This document shows, piece after piece, positions 57,071 to 64,000 of a stretch of 64,000 nt of DNA; positions within the stretch are counted from its first letter, which is position 1, and each line of letters opens with the position of its first letter. Both the position numbers and the translations under genes were made by a program. This DNA comes from Brachybacterium halotolerans (lineage in GTDB: Bacteria > Actinomycetota > Actinomycetes > Actinomycetales > Dermabacteraceae), in assembly GCF_016623465.1 (NCBI RefSeq), contig NZ_JAEDAJ010000001.1:320985-384984 (forward strand). Direction: 5' to 3'. The notes beneath the pieces are model-generated. The model was not told the DNA's origin, made no database searches, and saw nothing but the letters and a program-made list of their open reading frames with translations.

Positions 57071-58300
57071 GTGACCACTTCGGAGAACACCCCCGCATCG
57101 ATCCCCTCCTACGCGCAGGAGGCGATCGAGCACCTCCCGGACCTCGTCGCCCTGCGGCGCACCCTGCACCAGGACCCCGAGCTGGGCCTGGACCTCCCCC
57201 GCACCCAGGAGCGCGTGCTCGCGGCCCTGCAGGATCTGGGGCTGCGCATCACCACCGGCGCGTCCCTCAGCAGCATCGTGGCCGTCCTCGAGGGAGGCCG
57301 CCCTGGCCCCGTGGTGCTGCTGCGCGCGGATATGGACGCGCTCCCCCTGCAGGAGCGCACGGGCCTTCCCTTCGCCTCCGCCACGGGTCGGATGCACGCC
57401 TGCGGGCACGACCTGCACACCTCGGCGCTCGTCGGCGCCGCCCGACTCCTCGCCGCCCATCGCGAGGAGCTCCCCGGCCGGATCGTGTTCATGTTCCAGC
57501 CCGGCGAGGAAGGACCCGGCGGGGCCGAGCCGATGATCCGCGAGGGAGTGCTCGAGGCCGCGGGCGAGCGTCCGATCGCCGCCTACGGCATCCATGTGGG
57601 CCCGGGGCCCCGTGGCACCTTCATCACGCGTGCGGGCACGGTCATGGCGGGCGCCGCGAACCTGCGCGTGCGCGTGCACGGCGCCGGAGGGCACGGATCC
57701 CAGCCCATGCGGGCGATCGACCCGGTCGCGCCGCTCGTCGAGATCGCCGGCTCCCTGCAGACGATGATCTCGCGACGCTTCTCCTCTGCGGATCCCGTGG
57801 TGGCATCGGTGACCACGCTCGAGGCGTCCAGCGCCATCAACGTCATCCCGGACTCCGCGGCCCTCGGGGCGACCGTGCGCACGATGACGGCGGAGTCCGC
57901 TGATCGCTTCGGGGAGCTCGTGCGGCAGTTCGCGGAGAACATCGCCCGCGCCCACGGAGCGCGCGCCGAGGTCGACTGGGAGATCCTCTACCCGGCGACG
58001 GTCAACGACGACGCGGAGGAGTCGTTCGCCGTCGCGGAGCTGCGCGAGGCATTCGGCCCGGCGCGCGTGCACGAGTCGCCCCAGCCGCTGATGGGCTCCG
58101 AGGACTTCTCCTACGTGCTGCAGGAGGTGCCCGGGTGCTTCGTGTTCCTGCTGTGCTCTCCCGACGAGCTGCCCGAGGGGGAGCTCGCGGTCAACCACTC
58201 CCCGGAGATGCTCTTCGACGACTCGGTGCTGGCCGACCAGTCGGCGGCGCTCGCCTCTCTCGCTCACGGCCGGCTGCGGAAGGCCGACGCCGGCTCCTGA
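57071..58300 (+). CDS. M20-family amidohydrolase
   Basis: A 409-aa di-metal hydrolase of the M20D/IAA-amino-acid hydrolase type, probably cleaving N-acyl amino acids or similar amides. RRTLHQDPELGLDL is near the start. LRADMDALPLQE, MHACGHDLHTSALVGAA (metal His and Asp), QPGEEGPGGAEPMI (catalytic Glu and metal Glu), HVGP and the C-terminal MGSEDFSYVLQ (metal) follow. No signal peptide, so it is cytosolic. GTG 57071 is probably leaderless. Substrate not predictable. Confidence 0.92.
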   Translation: MTTSENTPASIPSYAQEAIEHLPDLVALRRTLHQDPELGLDLPRTQERVLAALQDLGLRITTGASLSSIVAVLEGGRPGPVVLLRADMDALPLQERTGLPFASATGRMHACGHDLHTSALVGAARLLAAHREELPGRIVFMFQPGEEGPGGAEPMIREGVLEAAGERPIAAYGIHVGPGPRGTFITRAGTVMAGAANLRVRVHGAGGHGSQPMRAIDPVAPLVEIAGSLQTMISRRFSSADPVVASVTTLEASSAINVIPDSAALGATVRTMTAESADRFGELVRQFAENIARAHGARAEVDWEILYPATVNDDAEESFAVAELREAFGPARVHESPQPLMGSEDFSYVLQEVPGCFVFLLCSPDELPEGELAVNHSPEMLFDDSVLADQSAALASLAHGRLRKADAGS

Positions 58301-58320
58301 ACCGGCGACCGGGCCTCCCC

Positions 58321-58353
58321 GGTGGTCGGGATCAGACGATGATCCCGACCACC
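58321..58353 (+). terminator. Terminator between M20 gene and nupC
   Basis: GGTGGTCGGGATCA with a 14-bp complement and a 5-nt loop; it overlaps the last codons of the convergent nupC. Confidence 0.8.
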
Positions 58354-59540
58354 GTGGCGCTCACGAAGGACACCAGGGTCGCGCCGTAGAGGAGGCGCAG
58401 ACCGAAGCGGGCGATCGTCTCGCCCTGCTCGGGAGCCAGCGACTTCGCGGCTCCGGCGATGATGCCGATCGAGCTGAAGTTCGCGAAGGAGACGAGGAAG
58501 GTCTGGGCGATGGCCGTGGCCCGCGCGGACAGCTCGAGCTTGCCGCCGGGGTTCGCGTCGGTGAACGAGAGCATGGCCACGAACTCGTTGGAGATGAGCT
58601 TCGTGGCCATCAGCCGGCCGACGTCCACCGACTCCGAGACCGGCACGCCCGTGAGCACGGCCAGTGGCGCGAAGACGTAGCCGAGCAGCTGCTGGAAGCT
58701 GATGCCCAGGACGGAGTCGAAGATCCCGTTCAGGATCGCCATCAGCGCCACGAAGCCCACGAGCATCGCGACCACCGAAAGCACCACCTTGCCGCCGTCG
58801 GTGATGTACTCCCCCAGCACCTGGAAGAAGGACTGCTTCGAGTGCTCGGGCTCGACGATCACGTCCTCCTCCTCGGTGAGCGTGTAGGGGTTCAGGAGCG
58901 AGACGATGATGAAGGCCCCGAAGAGGTTCAGCACGATCGCGGCGACCACGTACCGCGGCTCGATCATCGTCATGTACGCGCCGACGATCGACATCGACAC
59001 CGTGGACATCGCCGAGGCCGCGATCGTGTAGAGGCGGTGCTCGGGCAGCGTGGGCAGGATGCGCTTGATCGCGATGAGGTTCTCCGACTGCCCGATCATC
59101 GCCGAGGAGACCGCGTTGAACGACTCGAGCTTGCCCAGGCCCGTCACCTTCGACAGGACCAGGCCGACGCCCCGGATCACCAGCGGCAGGATTCGCAGGT
59201 ACTGCAGGATGCCGATGAGCGCGGAGATCACGATGATGGGCATGAGCGAGGTGAAGATGAAGGGGCCGCTGCCGTCCGCCTCGACGTCGACGAGCCCGCC
59301 GAACACGAAGCTCACGCCCTCGCGCGCATATCCGAGCAGGGTCTCGAAGACCGCGGCGATCACGGAGATGACCGCCTGCCCCACGCCGGTGCGGAGCATC
59401 AGCAGACCGAGCACGAACTGCAGCGCGAGCATGATCCCGATGTAGGGGGCCTTCTTCTTCAGCATCCCCACGTCGCGGGAGGGCAGGAAGGCGAGCGCGA
59501 GGAAGACGATGAGTCCGGCGATGCCGACGAGGACGTGCAT
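58332..59540 (-). CDS. nupC: Concentrative nucleoside transporter (NupC family)
   Basis: A 402-aa membrane protein with about eight to ten helices that imports nucleosides with a cation. It has the CNT signatures VSSAMIGQSENLIAIKR (core GQSE), AASAMSTVSMSIVGAYM, ISNEFVAMLSF and SFANFSSIGIIAGA. The N-terminal ~90 residues form the NupC-type helices before the gate domain. Start ATG 59540. Only its terminator region is shared with the convergent M20 gene. Confidence 0.92.
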   Translation of the reverse strand: MHVLVGIAGLIVFLALAFLPSRDVGMLKKKAPYIGIMLALQFVLGLLMLRTGVGQAVISVIAAVFETLLGYAREGVSFVFGGLVDVEADGSGPFIFTSLMPIIVISALIGILQYLRILPLVIRGVGLVLSKVTGLGKLESFNAVSSAMIGQSENLIAIKRILPTLPEHRLYTIAASAMSTVSMSIVGAYMTMIEPRYVVAAIVLNLFGAFIIVSLLNPYTLTEEEDVIVEPEHSKQSFFQVLGEYITDGGKVVLSVVAMLVGFVALMAILNGIFDSVLGISFQQLLGYVFAPLAVLTGVPVSESVDVGRLMATKLISNEFVAMLSFTDANPGGKLELSARATAIAQTFLVSFANFSSIGIIAGAAKSLAPEQGETIARFGLRLLYGATLVSFVSATVVGIIV

Positions 59541-59678
59541 GAGGGTCCGATCCCTGGGAGGCGGTGGCCGCCAGGCACCCTACTCGCACCGCGCGCGGAG
59601 CGGCATTCCAGGAATCGAGGCGCTGGGACGGTGGACGGGCGCGCGGCGCGGAGACGATATGCTCGCTCCCGTTGTCAG

Positions 59679-59752
59679 GGGCCAGTAGCTCAGCCGGTCA
59701 GAGCAGCGGACTCATAATCCGTCGGTCGCGGGTTCAAGCCCCGCCTGGCCTA
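59679..59752 (+). tRNA. tRNA with CAT anticodon (tRNA-Ile2 or elongator tRNA-Met)
   Basis: 74 nt. The acceptor stem GGGCCAG/CTGGCCT has a G1-U72 pair and discriminator A; anticodon stem GCGGA/TCCGT encloses CTCATAA, giving CAT. It lacks initiator features (three G-C pairs and C1 mismatch). By eye I cannot separate lysidine-modified tRNA-Ile2 from elongator tRNA-Met. No CCA is encoded. Its 3' end is the probable attachment site of the element to the right. Confidence 0.85.
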
Positions 59753-59827
59753 CTTGACCAGCGCAGACGTTCTCAGCGCCTCGCTCGGTCTGTGTTTACT
59801 CTGTGTTCTGCTCGGCACGAGGGCGCA

Positions 59828-61114
59828 TCAGGCGCTCGGCAGAGCCAGCCGGTCAGCCACCTCGAGCACCTGCATTGGCACGGTGGCGCGGTCGCTGTAG
59901 GTGGCAGCGTTGACCGCTTCGGTGTGTCCCAGGAACCGCGCCGCCGTCACTGCCGGGACGCCCCGCTGCTTCAGTCGCACCGAGAGTGTGTGTCGCAGCC
60001 CGTGGTACGTGAGCCACGGAAAGCCTGCCCCGTCCAGCGCAGTGCGCACGTCCTTGTTGACGTTGTCGACGTTGGGGATGCGCCCCTTCGGACTCAGGAA
60101 CACGTGGGCATCCCGGATCTTCTGCACCTCGCGGTCGCGGTGCTTCGGCATCATCGCCCGCTCGTCTCGACGCCGACGCAGCATGTCGATCACGTCTTGG
60201 TGTACCAGGGGGATGGTGCGACGGCTCGCAGCAGACTTCGGCGTCCCGTGCCAGATGATCCCCTGGCCCTTCACTGGCTGGAGAGTGCCGGCGACAGTGA
60301 GTGTCGGGTGCTCGGACTCGAGGTCCAGATCCTCCCATCGGAGGGAGACGGCCTCGGCGATGCGCAGCCCTTGGTACGTCCCCAGCAGAAGAAGGTCGGC
60401 GATGCCCTTCCGGGCGGCGTCGGGGTCGGCGTAGACCTTCCGCAGCAGAGTGCTCGACTCCTCCTCGGTGAGGACACGGGACGTGTCGTGCGCAGCGCCG
60501 TTGCTGTGCGTCCGCCCCTTCGGCTTCTCCAGCTCGAGCGGCTCCATCAGGCGAACGGGGTTCACTGTTACCGCCCCAGCGAGGACGGCCTCGCGGAAGA
60601 CGGCAGACCAGATCGCCTTAGCGTGGTGGACATGCGAGGCCATACCCTCCTCCCCCATCGCTTGCGCTTCGCGCATGAGGTCCAGCGGGGTGATGTCTGC
60701 CAGCGCCATGCCTGAGATGAGCGACGACTCGCGCAGTACGTAGCTGTTGACCACCTGCCGGTAGGTGCGCACCGTCGACGGAGACCGCTTCGGCTTGCCA
60801 GCCTCGAGGCCCTCGAGGTACTGCCGCACGCCCTGCTCGAGGGTCCGCCGGCCTAGCTCGGGTGCAGCAGACTTCGTCGTCTCCTGCTCCATCCGCACAG
60901 AGATCCTCGTCCTCGCTCGCTCCTTCGCCGTGTCCTCGGCAGAGAGCGGACGGGGGCGCTTGGCCTTGCCGTCTTGGTAGAGCACGGTTGCCCTCCACCT
61001 CGAGGGCCGCAGCTTCTCAGCCTTGACCGTCTCCTCCTTGACCCATCGTCCTTCGACCAGCCCGGAGAGCTTCACCTCTCCGAACTCCCCACGTGCTAGC
61101 GCCCTGCGTGCCAT
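59828..61114 (-). CDS. int: Tyrosine recombinase/integrase (phage type)
   Basis: A 428-aa site-specific recombinase. An N-terminal AP2/Arm-type region (VKAEKLRPSRWRATVLYQDGK) and a SAM-like core-binding domain (~95-190) precede the catalytic domain: TYQGLRIAEAVSLRW (Arg I), the beta-hairpin Lys in KSAASRRTIPL, YHGLRHTLS (HxxR) and FLGHTEAVNAATYSD (His and nucleophile Tyr). It points toward and ends 76 bp from the CAT tRNA. Its start has AGGAGTAGG upstream. GC is lower than in neighbouring core genes. Confidence 0.95.
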   Translation of the reverse strand: MARRALARGEFGEVKLSGLVEGRWVKEETVKAEKLRPSRWRATVLYQDGKAKRPRPLSAEDTAKERARTRISVRMEQETTKSAAPELGRRTLEQGVRQYLEGLEAGKPKRSPSTVRTYRQVVNSYVLRESSLISGMALADITPLDLMREAQAMGEEGMASHVHHAKAIWSAVFREAVLAGAVTVNPVRLMEPLELEKPKGRTHSNGAAHDTSRVLTEEESSTLLRKVYADPDAARKGIADLLLLGTYQGLRIAEAVSLRWEDLDLESEHPTLTVAGTLQPVKGQGIIWHGTPKSAASRRTIPLVHQDVIDMLRRRRDERAMMPKHRDREVQKIRDAHVFLSPKGRIPNVDNVNKDVRTALDGAGFPWLTYHGLRHTLSVRLKQRGVPAVTAARFLGHTEAVNAATYSDRATVPMQVLEVADRLALPSA

Positions 61115-61139
61115 GTCGTCCTACTCCTCGTGCGCCGTA

Positions 61140-61289
61140 TCAGGCAGCGCTGCTCGTGCCGTCGGCGATGTCTGCCAGCTCTTCGCGTCGATCTGTCGGC
61201 AGCCAGTCGGATGCCAGGCAGCCCCTGCAGTCGCACTCGCGGGCGTCCTGCCGGGCCTTGGCGATGATCCGCTGATCGTTGGTGTCCAT
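61140..61289 (-). CDS. Small Cys-containing protein
   Basis: A 49-aa protein starting MDTNDQRIIAKARQDAR, with CDCRGC and an acidic C-terminus. AAGGAG lies 6 nt before ATG 61289. The three Cys in CxCxxC could bind metal. Its position just upstream of int in the same direction is where excisionases or small regulators often lie, but it has no HTH, so I do not name it. Confidence 0.55.
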   Translation of the reverse strand: MDTNDQRIIAKARQDARECDCRGCLASDWLPTDRREELADIADGTSSAA

Positions 61290-61506
61290 GTCGTCTCCTT
61301 CATCGGGTGCTGATGGAGGCACCGTACACCAATACACAGACTTTGTCACCGGGTTCTAAGCCGCGTCATCCCAGCGCACGCCGGCAACGGAGCATCACAG
61401 CAGACCCCTGGGGTATGAACCCTCGAGCGAGAATCCACTTCCCCCGCCCGGTCACAGCCGGCCCGCAGGTGTACGGGTTCCAGTAGGCCCGAGTCTCGGG
61501 AGATTT

Positions 61507-62118
61507 CTACTCCTCGGGAGGCTTTGGCGACGGCGGTTCCAAGCCAAGTTCCGCTAAGAACTGCGAACTCTCGTCGACGTACTTTCGTTGCTTGGTCCAC
61601 CTCCACAGCACGCGCGGCAACCAACGGCGCTGGCTATCCTTGAAGCCCAGGTGCACTTGGTAGTACTTGTCGAACTTCTCCAGCTCTTCGTAAGCCGACT
61701 TGAGCATCGTGATGTTGCCTAGTGGCTTCTCGCCGGCGATGAAGCAGCGGCCGCGTAGGTACCCCAGGTACATGGCGGTCCTGCCGATGTGGGAGCGATG
61801 CTTCACCACGTAAGGGAGCCCGAGCCCCGAAAGGGCTCGAGAGGCAGCATCCGTCGCAGCGTCAAGCTCCGAGATCGCACTCTTTGCGAACTCGTGCAGC
61901 CTGGGGTTGCGAGCCAGGAAGTCATCGCTGGGGAGCGCTCCCGCGAGTTGTCCCACTCGCTGCATGGCGAGTGTGAACGCGTCGACCGCAGCCCGGTTCT
62001 GAAGCAGTCGCACCTTGCGAGCTTCGAGGCGAGGCTTCGCCAGGTACTCAACCAACAGTGTGCCGACGACGGCGACAACGATCGGCGTAACGATGCTTCG
62101 CCAAAAGAAGTGATCCAT
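61507..62118 (-). CDS. Membrane-anchored protein of unknown function in the element
   Basis: A 203-aa protein with one N-terminal transmembrane helix at residues ~8-25 (IVTPIVVAVVGTLLVEYL), then a cytoplasmic, mostly helical, basic domain with no family I recognise, and a Pro-rich acidic end. Codon use is clearly less GC-biased than in the core genes, consistent with transfer. The layout (anchor plus internal domain, near int) suits a superinfection-exclusion or defence accessory gene, but that is only inference. Confidence 0.65.
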   Translation of the reverse strand: MDHFFWRSIVTPIVVAVVGTLLVEYLAKPRLEARKVRLLQNRAAVDAFTLAMQRVGQLAGALPSDDFLARNPRLHEFAKSAISELDAATDAASRALSGLGLPYVVKHRSHIGRTAMYLGYLRGRCFIAGEKPLGNITMLKSAYEELEKFDKYYQVHLGFKDSQRRWLPRVLWRWTKQRKYVDESSQFLAELGLEPPSPKPPEE

Positions 62119-62268
62119 CGGCGCACTGTAGCCGCCCTAGCGGACTGGGTGCCCATGCGCACAGCGCGCCGCGCAGAGCTAGGAGAGGTCAAAACAGGCC
62201 TACCCCTCCCCGGGCACCCCGGACCCTAGTTCTCGTCTCCAGTGCTCGCCCCTCGCACTGTCTGAGCG

Positions 62269-62385
62269 ATGTTCTGCTCCCACTGCAAGCTAGTAGGTTT
62301 CGAGCCGGGAGAGCGTCTACCCCACTACGGGTGCCCCTCGGGCATCACGCTTCACGAAACGCACTGGTGGACTGTAGACAACTGA
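62269..62385 (+). CDS. Candidate small zinc-finger-like protein (38 aa)
   Basis: An ATG-to-TGA frame too short for usual calling. It encodes FCSHCKLVGF at the start, then ERLPHYGCPSG, LHETHWW and ends TVDN. CxxC plus a later HxxC and two more His are a plausible zinc site, and Trp-Trp suggests a folded core. It is the only plus-strand gene in the element and is followed 40 bp later by a hairpin in the right position. No strong ribosome site is seen, which lowers confidence. Confidence 0.35.
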   Translation: MFCSHCKLVGFEPGERLPHYGCPSGITLHETHWWTVDN

Positions 62386-62424
62386 GTGTCTCGAGGGTCT
62401 CGAGGCTCCCAGCAGACGACAGAA

Positions 62425-62463
62425 AGCGCCCCTGCCCCGACGTGATGTCAGGACAGGGGCGCT
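62425..62463. terminator. Hairpin between converging element genes
   Basis: AGCGCCCCTG pairs with CAGGGGCGCT around a 19-nt loop and sits between the small plus-strand frame and the end of the HNH-like gene. Confidence 0.7.
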
Positions 62464-62487
62464 GTCTGTTGCAGGTGCAGCGGACGG

Positions 62488-63069
62488 TCAGCCGGCGAGT
62501 GCTCGCGCGTCGGCGATCAGAGCCTCGGTGTCAGCGATGATCTGATCCCGTTCGGCGATCAGCTCTCGCCGGATCTTGGCTCCGACCTTGCCGGCGTAGT
62601 TATCCTTCTCGCAAGAAGGACGGACGTTCTCGAGGCTGTGGTGACCTCCGTCCTGCACGGCCACGGGGAAGTGGTCCAGATGTTCCCACGGACCGCCGCA
62701 GTGGAAGCACTGATCTCCCCAGCGGGCCGCAACGTCTGAGCGATCGAACATCTCCACTGCGGGCTCATGGCCGGCTCGACGTGCCCGGCGCCGGTACTCC
62801 ATCCGCCAGTGGTTCGCCTCGACCCTGTCCCGGTTCTGCTCGCGCCACGCCTTGCCGGTCGCGGCGACCTGCTCCGGGTGAGCATCTCGCCATGCCCGAG
62901 ATGCTGCTCGGACCTTGGCGGGATCCTCGGCGTAGCGCCGCCGGGCGTACTCGGCCGCGCACTCTCGACAGTTCGGACGCCTCCCGTCCTTCGCCTTTCG
63001 GTTCCGATGAAACTCTTCGAGCGGCTTCACGATGGAGCACTTCGTGCACCTCTTGGTTTCCTCGCTCAT
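62488..63069 (-). CDS. HNH-type nuclease-like protein with N-terminal zinc ribbon
   Basis: A 193-aa protein. CTKCSIVKPLEEF plus CRECAAEYARRR form a four-Cys zinc ribbon at residues ~8-40. A basic helical linker follows. CFHCGGPWEHLDHFPVAVQDGG, HSLENVRPSCEKDN give the C..C / DH / N / C order of phage HNH endonucleases. The N-terminal ribbon plus DP-rich linker is common in phage HNH proteins. It overlaps the stop of the gene behind it by 4 nt (ATGA). Confidence 0.82.
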   Translation of the reverse strand: MSEETKRCTKCSIVKPLEEFHRNRKAKDGRRPNCRECAAEYARRRYAEDPAKVRAASRAWRDAHPEQVAATGKAWREQNRDRVEANHWRMEYRRRARRAGHEPAVEMFDRSDVAARWGDQCFHCGGPWEHLDHFPVAVQDGGHHSLENVRPSCEKDNYAGKVGAKIRRELIAERDQIIADTEALIADARALAG

Positions 63070-63626
63070 CGCCGGCCGTTCGCCGTGATGTCGAACCGGA
63101 GGCGGTAGCGGATCTTCTCCGCCTTCAGACCCGACGGGAGATCGGCAAAGCCGGCACCTGCTCCCAGCGTTGCCCCGGTGATGCTCACGTCGCCGACGGA
63201 GAGGTCCACGGAGCCGAAACGCAGGGTGCCATCTTCGGGTGCGTAGTGGGACTCCGATGCAGGGATCGTCTCGCCGAGACGGAGGATGTCCCGAGCCAGA
63301 GGTGCGATGGGCTCGAGGCGCTCGTGCTTCGCAGGGTCGCGGTAGCAGACAGCCTCGAGGATGAGGACGTACTCGCCGAGGCCCGGCAGCGCGTCCACGG
63401 GGTCGTGCGCGATGTTCACCTTCGAGGCGACGAGCCGCCGGCGGAGAAGGTGGACGGGGGACACATGGCCCGTGGGGTCGAACGGGAAGAGGTCCACGTC
63501 TCCATCTGCTCCTCGGAGGATCTGCTCAGCGAGAGTGAGGACATCAGCCCTCTGATCCCCGGTGAGAGTGTCCTCGTCGAACGAGACGATGGCGGCGAGA
63601 GGGGAAGCGGTGGTGGTGGTGCTCAT
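63066..63626 (-). CDS. Phage-element hypothetical protein
   Basis: A 186-aa protein I do not recognise. It begins with a Thr/Ala run (STTTTAS), then AAIVSFDEDTLTGDQRADVLTLAEQIL, and the C-terminal half looks beta-rich (GTLRFGSVDLSVGDVSITGATLG). ATG 63626 has a weak AAAGAG site; GTG 63686 is in frame and would overlap the stop of the gene behind, giving 206 aa. The stop overlaps the HNH start, so the three genes are likely translated together. Confidence 0.6.
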   Translation of the reverse strand: MSTTTTASPLAAIVSFDEDTLTGDQRADVLTLAEQILRGADGDVDLFPFDPTGHVSPVHLLRRRLVASKVNIAHDPVDALPGLGEYVLILEAVCYRDPAKHERLEPIAPLARDILRLGETIPASESHYAPEDGTLRFGSVDLSVGDVSITGATLGAGAGFADLPSGLKAEKIRYRLRFDITANGRR

Positions 63627-63676
63627 GGTGTTCTGCTCTTTCGTGATGGTGCCGTCGTGTTCGGTGGTGTCTTCGA

Positions 63677-64000
63677 TCAGCGCCACGCCTGCCCCAGGTA
63701 GTCGGCCTCGCGGCTCTGGGCAATGTGGCGGCGCACTCCGGCGTCGCCCTTGGAGACGACATCGCCGACCACCGTCGATGCCGACTGGTCTCGGTACTCG
63801 TCACCGTCAGCGAGGACGGCAGTGATGTTCCCGCTGTGGGAGTCGTAGGGTCGAGCGACCCGAACCTGCACCCGGTGCAGAGGATCCGTCACCCCCTCGA
63901 CCAGACCAACGGCCCGGGCCTTGGTGGCGATGGAGTTGTACGCCGTGGACCACTCGTCCGTGGCACTCTTCAGCTCCTCGATCCCGGCGAGTATCTTCTC
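63677..64000 (-). CDS. Phage-element hypothetical protein, 5' end outside the window
   Basis: The frame is open to the window edge; 107 residues are visible. The visible N-side (ILAGIEELKSATDEW) is helical, followed by GVTDPLHRVQVRVARPYDS and an end at ADYLGQAWR. GTG 63892 is an internal in-frame codon and probably not the start, because coding continues upstream without interruption. No family recognised. Confidence 0.6.
   Translation of the reverse strand, partial: EKILAGIEELKSATDEWSTAYNSIATKARAVGLVEGVTDPLHRVQVRVARPYDSHSGNITAVLADGDEYRDQSASTVVGDVVSKGDAGVRRHIAQSREADYLGQAWR

Larger units (their letters stand above)
62119..62487. other. Gap between opposed transcripts in the element
   Basis: A 369-bp region containing a candidate 38-residue gene on the plus strand and the terminator at 62425-62463; otherwise no gene is seen. 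Confidence 0.5.

Noticed and set aside
61346..61624. 92-residue minus-strand frame between int and the membrane protein
   Set aside because: Overlaps the end of the 61507-62118 gene in another frame, no ribosome site, no recognisable sequence.

Overview
The window looks like the chromosome of a high-GC actinobacterium, probably Micrococcales and possibly Brachybacterium/Dermabacteraceae-like (inference, not proven). Evidence: very GC-rich codon use, many GTG starts, TAnnnT -10 elements, the mycothiol gene mshC, polyphosphate glucokinase, the glnA-glnE-glnA2 set, and actinobacterial families DUF3052, DUF3145, DUF4191 and DUF5703. Almost all of it is core housekeeping DNA; the last 4.3 kb is an integrated element.

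Layout. 1-92 is homopolymeric C/G, almost certainly an assembly-end artifact, running into the 5' part of an M50-type metalloprotease. 0.4-6.4 kb: PAC2 protein, mshC, uppP, DUF5703, prepilin-type peptidase, trmL. 6.4-16.9 kb: tRNA-Leu, then a minus-strand block read as rarA-rpsD-alaS-ruvX-mltG-aroE, with pyrD and two small membrane proteins behind it. 17-26.3 kb: pepA, lpdA, the two-lipoyl-domain E2 gene sucB, a pseudokinase-like membrane protein, lipB, lipA, DUF4191. This is the lipoate and 2-oxoacid dehydrogenase module, and it connects with aceE at 48 kb. 26.7-36.6 kb: RDD protein, glnA1, a NarL-type two-component pair, a PD-(D/E)XK-like protein, glnE and glnA2. 36.7-46.9 kb: lipoprotein, panB, map, ppgK, RNase P RNA, yaaA, an operon sufS-sufU-nif3-P-loop kinase, a methyltransferase and a short L31-type-B-like protein. 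47-55 kb: tRNA-Val, DUF3052, aceE, then a GntR-type regulator and the FAS-II genes fabD-fabH-acpP-fabF, so acetyl-CoA production and fatty-acid initiation/elongation are side by side. 55-59.6 kb: DUF3145, def, OsmC-like, tRNA-Asn, M20 amidohydrolase, nupC.

From 59.7 kb a CAT-anticodon tRNA is followed directly by a tyrosine recombinase gene pointing at it. Beyond it are lower-GC short genes (a Cys-containing small protein, a membrane-anchored protein, an HNH-type protein and unknowns with overlapping stops and starts) that run off the right edge. This is the left end of a prophage or integrative element; its other end is outside the window.

A recurring regulatory theme is leaderless transcription: at least six genes have a TAnnnT box 6-7 nt before the start codon. 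No CRISPR array, insertion sequence or rRNA was seen.
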